From Azolla caroliniana (Eukaryota > Polypodiophyta): DNA of 64,000 nucleotides. A program made the position numbers and the translations under genes. Numbering within the stretch: the first letter of the stretch is position 1; each line of letters begins with the position of its first letter. The stretch lies in assembly GCA_043228905.1 (NCBI GenBank), contig JBHGNT010000004.1:19592001-19656000 (forward strand), written 5' to 3'. Under the pieces are notes generated by a model. It was not told the origin of the DNA, did not search any database, and saw only the letters and a list, made by a program, of their open reading frames with translations. Below, piece after piece: positions 19,451 to 29,038 of the stretch.

Positions 19451-21544
19451 CGGTTTGGAACAGTCAGGGCGATCCGTAGTGCACGAGCCGAACTGTACGG
19501 GCGGTAGGATGATGTAGCTAAATTGTAAGGATAGTCGCATGTGGCAATCCGTAGTGCACCGGCCGAACTATATGGACATTACGATGATGCGATCCGTAGT
19601 GCACGAGCCGAACTGTGCGAACGGTAGGATGATGCAGCTAAATTGTAAGGATGGTCGCATGTGGCAATCCGTAGTGCACCGGCCGAACTGTATGGACAGT
19701 ACGATGATGTGGCTGAATTGTAAGGATGGTTGCATGTGGCGATCCTAGTGCACAGGTCGAGCTGTACGGACGGTAGGATGGTGCGACTGAATTGTAAGGA
19801 TGGTTGCATGTGGCGATCCGTAGTGCACGGGCTGAACTGTACGGACGGTAGGATGATGCAACCAAATTGTAGTATGTCGCATGTGGGACATCGTAACTAA
19901 ACGTGGAGCCCATGTGGGACGCATGTAACTAAGTTGGAGATGCAAACTGGAGTTCCTTCATCCAAGTGCAGATATGTTTGGGTCGAAAAACCTGGAATCC
20001 TAGGGTGGATATTTGCTCGCAAAGGCCGCAATGATCCGTAGTGCAAGAGCCAAACTGTACGGACGATATGATGATGCGGCTAAATTGTAAGGATGGTGGC
20101 ATGTGGCAATCCGTAGTGCACGGGCCGAACTGTATGGATGGTAGGATGATGCGGCTGAATTGTAAGGATGGTCACATGTGGCGATCCGTAGTGCACGTGC
20201 CGAACTATACGCGGGGGTAGGATGATGCAATTGAATTGTAAGAATGGTCGCATGTGGGACACTGTAACTGAACGTGGAGGCCATGTCAGCATGTGGCAAT
20301 CTGTAGTGCATGGGCCAAACTGTACGGACGGTAGGATGATGGGACTGAATTGTAAGGATAGTATGTCGCATGTGGGACACTGTAATTGAACGTGGAGCAC
20401 ATGTGGGACACATGTAACTAAGCTAGAGGTGCACACTAGAGTTACTTCATGCAAGTGCAATGCAAGTGCACATATCTTTGGGTGGAAAAACCCGGAATCT
20501 TGGGCGAGATATTGCTCGCAAAGGCTGGGGCGATCCATAGTGCACAAGCCGAACTGTACACACAGTAGGATGATGTAGCTAAATTGTAAGGATGGTTGCA
20601 TGTGACGATTCGTAGTGCACAAGCCGAAACTGTACAGACGGTAGGATGATGCGGTTGAATTGTAAGTATGGTCACATGTGGCAATCCATAGTGAATGGGC
20701 CGAACTGTACGGATGGTAGGATGATGCGGCTGAATTGTAAGGATGGTCGCATGTGACAATCCATAATGCACGTGCCGAACTGTAGGGACGGTAGGATGAT
20801 GCGATTGAATTGTAAGGATGGTCCCATGTGGGACACCGTAACTGAACGTGGAGGCCATGTGGGCATGTGGCGATCCGTAGTGCACGGGCCGAATTGTACG
20901 GACAGTAGGATGATGTGACTAAAATGTAAGGATGGTCGCATGTGGGACAGCGTAATTGAACGAGGAGCCCATGTGGGACGCATGTAACTAAGCTGAAGAT
21001 GCAAACTAGAGTTCCTTCATGCAAGTGTAAATATCTTTGGGTGGAAAAACCCGGAATCCTAGGGGGAATTTTGCTCGCAAAGGCCCGAGCGATCCATAGT
21101 GCACGAGCCGAATTGTACGGACGGTAAGATGATGCGGTTGAATTTTAAGGATAGTCGCATGTGGCGATCCGTAGTGCACGGGTCGAACTGTACGGATGGT
21201 AGGATGATGTAGCTAAATTGTAAGGATGGTCACCTGTGGCGATCTGTAGTGCACGGTCCGAACTGTACGGATGGTAGGATCATGCGACTGAATTGTAAGG
21301 ATGGTGTCGCATGTGGGACACCATAACTGAACTTGGTGCCCATGTGGGACGCATGTAACTAAGCTGAAGATGCAAACTAGAGTTCCTTCATGCAAGTGGA
21401 GATATCTTCAGGTGGAAAAACTCGGAATCCTGAGGGGGAATTCTGCTCGGAAAGGCTAGGGCGATCCGTAGCGCACGACCCGAACTGTACGGACGGTAGG
21501 ATGATGCGGATGCATTGTAAGGATGGTCGCACGTGGCGATCCGT

Positions 21545-22558
21545 TGTCGTGAAGATCCGTCACTACGCGTGGATCGTGAGGCGGAACCGCCGGGGTTCTG
21601 GACCAGAAGGATTTAGAGTCGATACAAGCTTTGGCGAGAAAGCACTTAAGATAGATTGGGAAAGAGAGAAGATGAGATTACACAATTGATTTGATAACGA
21701 ATTTCTTGTTCTTAATTTTCATAAAAAAAAACTGTCCTTTTTCTCCTCCCCCCTCCCTCTTTTATAGATGCTCTCATGCATATGATGCATGTGAGGGTAC
21801 AAGGCATGCATAAATTGCATGTTTGTCATTTGGCGCTTAAGTATTACATGTGGTGCATGCTAACCACGTCATTCATTTTAGCACTCATGGATGAGAATTT
21901 ACATGTAAAAGTACAATGATAGAAATATAATTTCAACTAAATACTATGGCTTAATGGTAAGCCATTTGACTCCTAACTTGGAGGTGCAAGGTTCGAATCC
22001 ATACTTGCCCTCCTTGTATATGTAAATATGTATATATTTTTATATATTTATTTTATCTAGTCGCCGGTTCGCCGGATGCCGTCGCCGGATGCCGCCGCCG
22101 GATGCCGACGCCGCATGCCGCCATCGGATTGCGGTCGGATGCCGTCGGATCACCGGCTCCATCGCCGGTCCGGTTTTGGTTGGCCAAAACCCTTTACGAG
22201 TAGCTAGCCACCTCCACTCTAAGTTCAAGTTACCTTGAACTCTCTATGCTCCACACATAGACACAAAGATAATATCTTTTGCTCCACCTTATATATGATG
22301 AGAGCCGTATTTGTCGTGCCTATGTGGGATATCTCACAATTTTCTCTTTTCTTTTCACAAACTTTATACCCTCATATCTTGACATTTAGTTGTCCATTTC
22401 TCGTGTAATAAAGTGCATTCGAAACCTCCATCATTTTGTACTTTAGATATTAAAAATGTTATCTTCACAATTATTGTATTACATGATTCATACTCGATTT
22501 TGTACGTTTTATGGGATTTTCACACTATTGTCGAAAATCTTCACGACACCGTAGTGCA
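21545..22558 (-). mobile_element. Solo LTR, family C-related (copy C3), inside the satellite
   Basis: The 1,014-bp insertion has a 12-bp terminal inverted repeat (TGTCGTGAAGAT/ATCTTCACGACA) and the 4-bp duplication CCGT (21541-21544, 22559-22562). Removing it restores a normal GATCCGTAGTG satellite unit. On the minus strand its 3' end (CCCCGGCGGTTCCGCCTCACG) resembles the end of family C LTRs, which gives the orientation. It carries GCCGGATGCCG tandem repeats near 22065-22165 and a tRNA-like block. Confidence 0.82.
21947..22000 (+). promoter_or_regulatory. tRNA-like Pol III promoter pair in LTR C3
   Basis: 21947-21957 TGGCTTAATGG is a perfect A box. 21990-22000 GGTTCGAATCC is a perfect B box, 43 bases downstream. 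A CTCCTAA heptamer between them resembles an anticodon loop with CCT (Arg), but flanking stem pairing is poor. It is antisense to the LTR. Confidence 0.6.
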
Positions 22559-22920
22559 CGGGCCGAACTGTACGGACGCTAGGATGATGTGGCTGAATTG
22601 TAAGCATGGTCGCATGTGGCGATCCATAGTGCACGGGCCAAACTGTACGGATGCTAGGATGATGCGACTGAACGTGGAATAGCGTAACTGAACATGGAGG
22701 CCATGTGGGCATGTGGCGATCCGTAGTGCACGGGCCGAATTGTACGGACAGTAGGATGATGTGACTAAAATGTAAGGATGGTCGCATGTGGGATAGCGTA
22801 ACTGAACGTGGAGGCCATGTGGGACACATGTAACTAAGCTGGAGATGCAAACTTGAGTTCCTTCATGCAAGGGCAAATGTCTTCGGGTGGAAAAACCTTG
22901 AATCCTGGTGGGGGAAGATA

Positions 22921-23240
22921 TATTTTATTTTTTTTGGGGGGGGAGAATCTTACAAAAGGGAGAAGGAAAAATCTATCACTCGTAAAAACCCTAACCCTAA
23001 TTTTTCTTATCTAAGCCATATCTCAAAAAACCCTAACCCAAATTTTTCTTATCTCAGCCATATCTCAAAAACCATAACCTGAATTTCTGAAAAAACCCAA
23101 AAATCCACAAAACCCTAATCCATTAATCTGTTAATATCCATAACCCTAAAACTTCTATAATCCCAATCTTGGGATAGATTGTAATTTTTCTTTTCTTTGC
23201 TAATGAAAATTACCAAACCTTCTCATTTCGGTTAATCATA
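22921..23240. other. AT-rich spacer with a 48-bp tandem duplication and telomere-like motif
   Basis: A stretch of A- and T-rich sequence contains two copies of a block near 22980-23080 (ACCCTAACCC...TTTTTCTTATCTMAGCCATATCTCA). CCCTAACCCTAA occurs once, so this is not a telomere. It could be the tail of the gypsy-3 LTR or an LTR/leader of gypsy-4; neither is proven. Confidence 0.4.
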
Positions 23241-23248
23241 AAACATAA

Positions 23249-23790
23249 ATGCACGAATCTGGTACATCCTTAGGTCGGAGGCCCCAGGGTCTTGCCTCAA
23301 GTTCACATATCTTTGTCGTATTTTCGCAACATTGGAAACTCTCCACTGCGGAAAGAAACTACTCCACAACTGAGTGTGAGCCTCTTCGGATGATCTATAG
23401 CATCAATAAATTCCGACACTACCTACTAGGACGTAAATTTACATTTCACATCTATCATTCGGCATTGCTATATTTAGTGTCGAAGTAGGAACTCATAGGT
23501 AAACTAGCAAGATGGACATTGCTGCTTCGAGAATTCGAATTCAACATTCTTCACCAGTCAGGGATGTAGCATGCAAATGCTGATTACCTCAGTCGATTGG
23601 AGTTGGGAGGGGAAGGAACAAGAGTTAAAGACGATTTTCCTGACGCTCAACTTTTCTATGTCGACACAATAGCAGCTACATAGATGGCTGACGACACGAC
23701 GGATGCATGGATTACAGAAATGACAATTTTTCTTAGTACAGGACTACCACCCGAAAGTATGTCTGTAGATGAAAGGAAACAATTAACCGT
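23249..23790 (+). pseudogene. gypsy-4 RNase H fragment
   Basis: Translates to KLSTAERNYSTTECEPLRMI and SINKFRHYLLGRKFTFHIYH, then the LARWTLLLREFEF and HANADYLSRLE blocks near 23500-23610 past a stop. This is the RNase H end of a Ty3/gypsy pol, with the connection to integrase (FPDAQLFYVDTIAA). RT and integrase proper are missing, so it is a truncated fragment on the plus strand. Confidence 0.75.
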
Positions 23791-24640
23791 AGGGGATGAG
23801 CGATTGTGCGGCCCTCAACGGGAACTGGAACACGAATGGGAGTGAGCGACCATGCAGCCCTCAATGGGAACTAGAACACGAGATGCGTGAGTGACCATGT
23901 GTGGTCCTCACTGGCAACGAGAAGAACAACGAGTGAAGGAGTGCAAGTGAAGCGGTCGACTCGAATTCTTTTATGATGAGAGGGTAAATAGTTGAGGATG
24001 ACCCAAAACACAGCACAAACGGTAGAGCTAGCGAGAAACCAACGCGATCCCCACTAGGAAAGTGAGTGGTTGTGACCCCCACCGAAACTAGAAGGTGAGC
24101 GATTGAAATCGATCCTCGTCAAAAGAAAGTGGAGTGAAATGTATACCAAAATGAAAAATGGAGTGCAAGCGAGCAACGATTCGATCCCCACCAGGAAAGT
24201 GAGCGATTGTAACCCCCACCGGAATTGTGAAGGTGAGCAATCGAAATCGATTTTTGCCAAAATCGTGATGTAAAATGATACTTATAGATGATGAAAATGA
24301 CGACGAAGAGGGCTGAACAATGAAAATGAAGAGGTGCTTAAAATGGTGATGTCGAAGACGAGGCAGTGAAGACGATGATGAGGTGGAAGCTTCTCTACAA
24401 GGAACGACTGTGACTATGGTGACAATGGCATCTCTAAAACCAAGGATGTCGATGGCGATAACTCTGGAAGCACAAAAGGTGATGATGGTAACTCTGGAAG
24501 CAAGGGCCATGACGAAGAAGGGCGATGCTTCCAATTGGAAGGGATTCAAGCTATCATGAACACACCCACGCTAGACTATGACAAGGCATAGATGATGAGG
24601 CTACGACCAATAAGGTTACAAAAGTAGAACTCAACGTGAT
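23791..24640. repeat. Degenerate tandem repeats, no gene seen
   Basis: 23800-23930 holds about three imperfect copies of a roughly 50-bp unit (GAGCGATTGTGCGGCCCTCA type). 24040-24265 holds two copies of a roughly 130-bp unit (GATCCCCACTAGGAAAGTGA type). 24290-24550 is rich in GATGA-like purine repeats. No protein similarity. Confidence 0.55.
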
Positions 24641-25050
24641 GAGGCTAGAAACTCGGGAATTTGGGAGCGACGAGACAAGGAAATTAAGAAGCTAGGAATG
24701 ACACAAGAGCATAAGACAGAAATATAAATAAAGGAGAGAAGATGGGGCAAAACGAGAATACTAGATTGATGTGTCAATGACTAGCGTTGAATCCCTTGAA
24801 AGGGACCAAGGAGGTTACAAGTATTTATACATGTTTCGAGATTGAATATCTCTAGACTATACTCGAGAATATACTCGTCTAGAATATATTGTACAATATT
24901 TCTAGAATATACTAACGACTAGAATATTCTGATTTTGAAATGTACTATTGGCTAGACTATAGAATACTTTATATACAAATGCATGCTCATATCAAAATGG
25001 TTGAGCATGACATATTGTTTGATGTGAGGTTGTAGGTTCAATCCTCAACA
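24640..25050 (-). mobile_element. Family D-like LTR remnant (copy D3)
   Basis: The right end reads on the minus strand TGTTGAGGATTGAACC. It is followed by the D-type layout: tRNA-like block, repeated TCTAGAATATAC motifs, GTATAAATA-like TATA near 24830, and TTCAACGCTAGTC near 24775. The left end is unclear. A tRNA-like pair (A about 24990-25000, B about 25035-25045) on the plus strand is degenerate and antisense to the LTR. Confidence 0.5.
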
Positions 25051-25639
25051 ACTATGTATTTGATGTCGTTGTGCTTGCATTGCGTGCCTCTCTGCCTCCG
25101 TGTACAATATCTTGTTGTCGGTGTGCGTACTCCTTGATGCATCCACGTGGTTCTCCTCTACAAGGAGCATCGACTATAAGTCGAAAAACGAGGGTGTATT
25201 CTCCCTTGTACAGACCTTCGTAAGGAATGCTCCGAACTTCGACGCCAAGCCCCCGAGACTAACCTACACCATCTCATCCTTCTCGACGGTCACGTTGACA
25301 GATGCAAGGGAGTCATAGATCTCTCGACAGTCACGTTGACGGAGGCAAGGGAGTCACAGATCTCTTTAATCTAGACCGTGTAATCGGCTACCGACATGTC
25401 TTTCTGTCAGAGTTGCAGCTTCTGGGCTATGGTGCTTGCAACGAAGACCTTCTTCAGGTTTCCCCAAACTTCCTTTGGTGTTTTTTCCCAGATAGGGCTT
25501 AGTAGCTGATTGCCGACACTGGACGCAAAGCAATACATCACCCTACTTGCCGCTTGTTCCCGAGCCTGAAAGTCCTTGTGTGTTGTATCAGGTGCTATAT
25601 CATTAGCTCTGTCGACATAACTCCAGTAGCCATGCCCGA

Positions 25640-26085
25640 TGTTACGGGCATGACCATATAATATCCCGTGGTGAGAATTTACCGTAGTATTCTATACACA
25701 TGGATGAGAGTGAGGCTTAAACGAAAGTGTAAAGAAGGGGAGGATTACTTTTAATCCTCGAGATTGAGACAACCCATTAGACCAAGTGTGAACTTGCCTG
25801 GGAGCCTTGGGTTTCGCTATAAATATGAGGCCTAGTTACCTCATTTCATCATCTCTTGACTACGTCGAGACTCTGTTTCGTGGTGGGTCAACTCTTGTAG
25901 AGAGCGCGCCTGCACCAGGTACAACTCGACGCCACGTATGGGACGTTGATCGAGGCTCGAGTCTGTCTCAATTCCTTCGCTCGGGGGTGATCAGGTGGAT
26001 CAACACCCTTCTTTCTCTCTCTTCTTTCTTATTTCATATATCTTATATCCTTATTATATGCTTACATTAGATCATCACTCTAACA
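25640..26085 (+). mobile_element. LTR of a different copia family (F)
   Basis: 446 bp, TGTTACGGGC...CTCTAACA. It has a TATA-like GCTATAAATATGAGG near 25815 and a pyrimidine-rich tail, and is followed by a primer binding site at 26088-26099. The internal region is otherwise missing. Flanks CCCGA (25635-25639) and TTCGA (26121-26125) could be a target duplication with two C-to-T changes. Confidence 0.6.
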
Positions 26086-26087
26086 GT

Positions 26088-26099
26088 TGGTATCAGAGC
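26088..26099 (+). other. Primer binding site after LTR F
   Basis: TGGTATCAGAGC, two bases after LTR F. Fourteen bases later TCTAACAGTTGGTAT occurs again, so the LTR-end/PBS junction is partly duplicated. Confidence 0.7.
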
Positions 26100-26295
26100 T
26101 TATGTTTCTAACAGTTGGTATTCGAGCAGGTACTGGTGCATCTTGTACAACCAAGATGCATAGTTGGTTCTGTCGAGCTTCTCCGACGGGAGCGAGCTAA
26201 CCATTCCTTTGTCCATTCTTCCCTTCTTGTTCTTTATCGGGTGTTAGGGTTCGTCTATGGAAATCGCTTGTCGGTAGCAGAGGTTCTCAACCCTC

Positions 26296-26309
26296 GCACT
26301 CTAATACCA
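26296..26309 (-). other. Primer binding site of copia E2 (mutated)
   Basis: On the minus strand it reads TGGTATTAGAGTGC, directly after the LTR end. Compared with TGGTATCAGAGC it has two changes (C to T in ATCAG; C to T in GAGC). Confidence 0.7.
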
Positions 26310-26707
26310 TGTAAAAGTGAAAGTGTGGAAGCATAGACAAAACTGGCTCCGCCGGATAATAGTAGAACACAGAGATGAAGGTGTAATGGGAAGCTTAAGA
26401 TACGTAGTACGCGGGAGAGACAAAGAGAGCAGAACGTAAACTCAATTTCAAAATACTCAAAAGACTCTGTACATACAATTGTGCCTTACAACACTATTTA
26501 TACAAGACCTTAAAGGACTGACTAAAGTACTGACATGTATTTCAATGCTCATATAGAGCATCAGACACAAACTCCCAAAAATATGCCTACGTACTAAGCT
26601 AGGGTCATAGGCCTCTAACGGCCTACAAGTTACAATCCGATTCGGATTATGATCCAGCTCTGGCTTATTCAATCGATCCGGATTTGGTTGAGCTTGTCCA
26701 CTCAACA
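26310..26707 (-). repeat. 5' LTR of copia E2
   Basis: 398 bp; on the minus strand TGTTGAGTGG...ACTTTTACA. It shares TACGCGGGAGAGACAAAGAG and other blocks with the E1 LTR at 31665-32114. The element has no second LTR in place; its left side is truncated. Confidence 0.65.
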
Positions 26708-26856
26708 CATTCCTTCTAATACCCCGTACATAAAAACAAACAACAACGTGACATCAAATCCATTGAGTAGCAACCACACTGATGCTGAATAAATTTGTAA
26801 TGCCAAATTCATTTCAGAGTGATGATTAATAGCGTAACCAATACTTGTGTCCTAAT

Positions 26857-27669
26857 TGACGGGAACTCCACGCTCCGTATGCACAACACTCGGCCACAAC
26901 CGAGCTTAGAATCATACACAGAAAACAAGAAGTGAAACGCACGAAACAAAGAGGAGAAGAGTACACATGATGTCTACGTGGAAAACCCAAACTAAGGGAA
27001 AAACCACGGCAGCCCACAGGCTGCAAACTATAACTATGTTAGTTTGTACAATAGTGAGTTCACGGAGGCAACGACCTCGTGCTCACGATCCTCGCCACAG
27101 GCGGCGGTTACAATCAGAGGCAACGACCTCTTCCTCTCTCTCTTACTCTCTGTACACAGTTACGCACTCTGATCTCGCGTAGACAAGCATAACAACAACA
27201 GACAACTAAAATTTTGCCCTAAGTCATATTTATACTAATATGACTTTTCGGCTATTTACAAATATAGCCTCGATGGACTCTCAGAAACATATTTACGAAT
27301 ATGTCTCTTCATCTGGTGAGCATTCCTCACCTGGTCTGCACCATCCGGCTCTCCGTAGTCGGGTACTCCTCATCTCGTTCTCACCGGGTCTGCACCATCC
27401 GGCTATCCGTAGCCGGGTACTCCTCATCCGGTTCTCATCGGGTCTGCACCATCCGGCTCTGCGTGGCCGGGTACTCCTCATCCGGTTCTCACCAGGTCTG
27501 CACCATCCGGCTCTCCGTAGCCGGGTACTCCTCATCCGGTTCTCACCGGGTCTGCACCATCCGCCTCTCCGTAGCCGGGTACTCCTCATCCGGTCTTCAC
27601 TGGGTCTGCACCATCCGGTTTCGGCATTGTTCTTCTCCCTTCCCATCCGGAGGGACCTGTCTCCCAACA
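26857..27669 (-). repeat. 3' LTR, copia family A (copy A3), repeat-expanded
   Basis: 813 bp, the longest family A LTR here. On the minus strand it starts TGTTGGGAGACAGG and ends AGTTCCCGTCA. About five full 54-bp CCGG-rich units and a partial sixth (27320-27620) explain the extra length relative to the 667-669-bp copies. The polypurine tract AAGGGGGAGTT is adjacent at 27670-27680. Confidence 0.85.
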
Positions 27670-27885
27670 AACTCCCCCTTCACTCCGGCATGGGGTGTCT
27701 TACTAGACCAATCCTTTTCCAGCATGCATCCAGCTTGTCGGGTATCAGAACTTTGGTCAGCATATCTAACCCGTTCTCGGTCGTGTGGATCTTCATCAGT
27801 GCGAACTCCTGGTCATCTACTCTTTCCCGGATCCAGTGATATCTTCGCTGGATATGCTTCGTCCGGGAATGGTCTAGGAAAACAT
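27670..27885 (-). pseudogene. RNase H C-terminus of copia A3
   Basis: Encodes HSRTKHIQRRYHWIRERVDD and DMLTKVLIPDKLDACWKRIG, the last part of a family A polyprotein, ending at the normal stop near 27680. Upstream of HSRTK the sequence switches abruptly to RT of another copia family, so most of the element is gone. Confidence 0.8.
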
Positions 27886-28229
27886 ACATGGTAGTCATCT
27901 TCGCGACAAGAGTGAAGGTCTCGTCGTAGTCCACGCCGTGCTTCTACGCGTAGCCTTTCGCTACTAACCGGGCCTCGTATCGGTTGACCGAGGTCCCAGG
28001 TTTCATTCTTCGCCAATGCGCGCATCTCTTCCTCCATTGCGGCACGCCAATTTGCGTCCTTCGCCGCTTCTGCATAGCTCTACAGTTCACGCACATCCGC
28101 TATACGCGTCATGTACGCATAGTGATGCGCCATGTACTCGTTGTATCCGAACCGCACAACAGGGTTCTTCTGGCGGGTGGATCGGCGTAATTGCTCATTA
28201 GCGGATGTTCAGGCTTTCTTGGCCGACGT

Positions 28230-29038
28230 TGTCGTAGTGTAATTCGCACACTACGTGAAAAATTACATTTTCTGTTTCTCCGGAAAGGATATGGAGTACC
28301 TAGTGAGAACCGGAAGGAAGAACCGGTGAGGACCGAAACCGATAAGGAGACCCGGCAAGAGCCGGATGAAGAAGGCCGGTGAGAGTCAGTGAGAAACGGA
28401 TGAAAAGAACCGGATAAAGAAAACCGGCGAGAACCGGATGAAGCAGAACCGACAAGAGCCGGATGAAGAAGGCCGGTGAGAGTCTCTCACCAGATGAAGA
28501 GACATATTTGTAAATAGAAGAAAGTATAAATTTATATATTACATGCATAGGGCAAGATTCGAACCTTGCACCTCCATGTTAATAATGTTAAGCCTTATCA
28601 TTATACTAGCGTATTATGAATTTTAAAGTCATGTAAATATTCTAGACATGCATGGTACAAAAAGTTATTCATGCATAGACACTTGAGTTAAAAGAAAAGA
28701 TGAGATAGAAAGCTAATCATGCACATGCAGTGTGCATGAAAACTAAAGATAGGAAAAGCATGATGCTTGCATGTGATCAACTTAGACTCTTCCAACACTA
28801 TATAAGGAAGAGAGAAAGATGTATAGAGGTTGTTGATTATTTTACAAGGGTTGATTAATATAATATAATCGTTGGATCCATGAATTTGCGAACTATTTTT
28901 CTCTCTTAATTTGAGTACTCACTAATACACTATACTCGTGGAATTCATGATTTTTTCATATCTTTCTTTCTTCCTAGTCCAAAACCCCAGCGGTTGCCAC
29001 CCGACTCACGCAACGATCCGAAGCCGAAAGGCACGACA
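28230..29038 (+). mobile_element. Solo LTR, family C (copy C2)
   Basis: 809 bp, TGTCGTAGTG...GGCACGACA, clearly homologous to C1. The flanks are ACGT (28226-28229) and ACGC (29039-29042), a 4-bp duplication with one change. It interrupts E1 between the integrase-RT linker (PSRAKSA) and SAKKA; removing it restores the frame. A tRNA-like pair on the minus strand has an A box at 28598-28608 (TAGTATAATGA, one mismatch) and a B box at 28555-28565 (GGTTCGAATCT), 43 bases apart. Confidence 0.82.

Larger units (their letters stand above)
19451..22920. repeat. Satellite array, 75-bp unit with higher-order structure, split by an LTR
   Basis: The basic unit begins GATCCGTAGTGCACGGGCCG and is about 75 bp long (for example 20109 to 20184). 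Groups of units are separated by a conserved spacer of about 150 bp containing GTGGGACACCGTAACTGAAC and AGAGTTCCTTCATGCAAGTG. The spacer recurs near 19870, 20370, 20940, 21310 and 22790. The array covers about 2.45 kb once the LTR at 21545-22558 is discounted. Long open frames across it come from the repeat and are not genes. Confidence 0.88.
25080..26295 (-). pseudogene. Copia E2 gag fragment and leader, split by LTR F
   Basis: At nucleotide level 25095-25635 matches the gag region of copia E1 (30990-31490): both carry CGTGGTTCTCCTCTA and the AAGGAGCATCGACT block. A 40-bp segment is tandemly duplicated (about 25278-25358). The match resumes at 26122-26295 (ACTGGTGCATCTTGTAC, then GGTTCTCAACCCTCG), the gag start and leader. 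LTR F (25640-26085) plus about 35 bases lies between the two halves. No zinc knuckle or pol is left on this copy. Confidence 0.65.

Noticed and set aside
19579-21024. Several long open frames with Tyr/Ser/His-rich repeats
   Set aside because: All arise from the 75-bp satellite, whose unit length is a multiple of three; no start context or domain.
19451-21540. Possible CRISPR-like array
   Set aside because: The repeats are contiguous 75-bp units without unique spacers, and the genome is a plant's.
21947-22018. Functional tRNA-Arg(CCT) gene
   Set aside because: A and B boxes are good, but the acceptor and anticodon stems do not pair convincingly and it lies inside an LTR.
22980-23060. Telomere repeat (CCCTAAA-type)
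   Set aside because: Only CCCTAACCCTAA and one degenerate copy; part of an AT-rich duplicated block.
27293-27894. Repeat-rich open frames of 125-199 codons on both strands
   Set aside because: They translate the 54-bp LTR repeat (a multiple of three), so every frame stays open.
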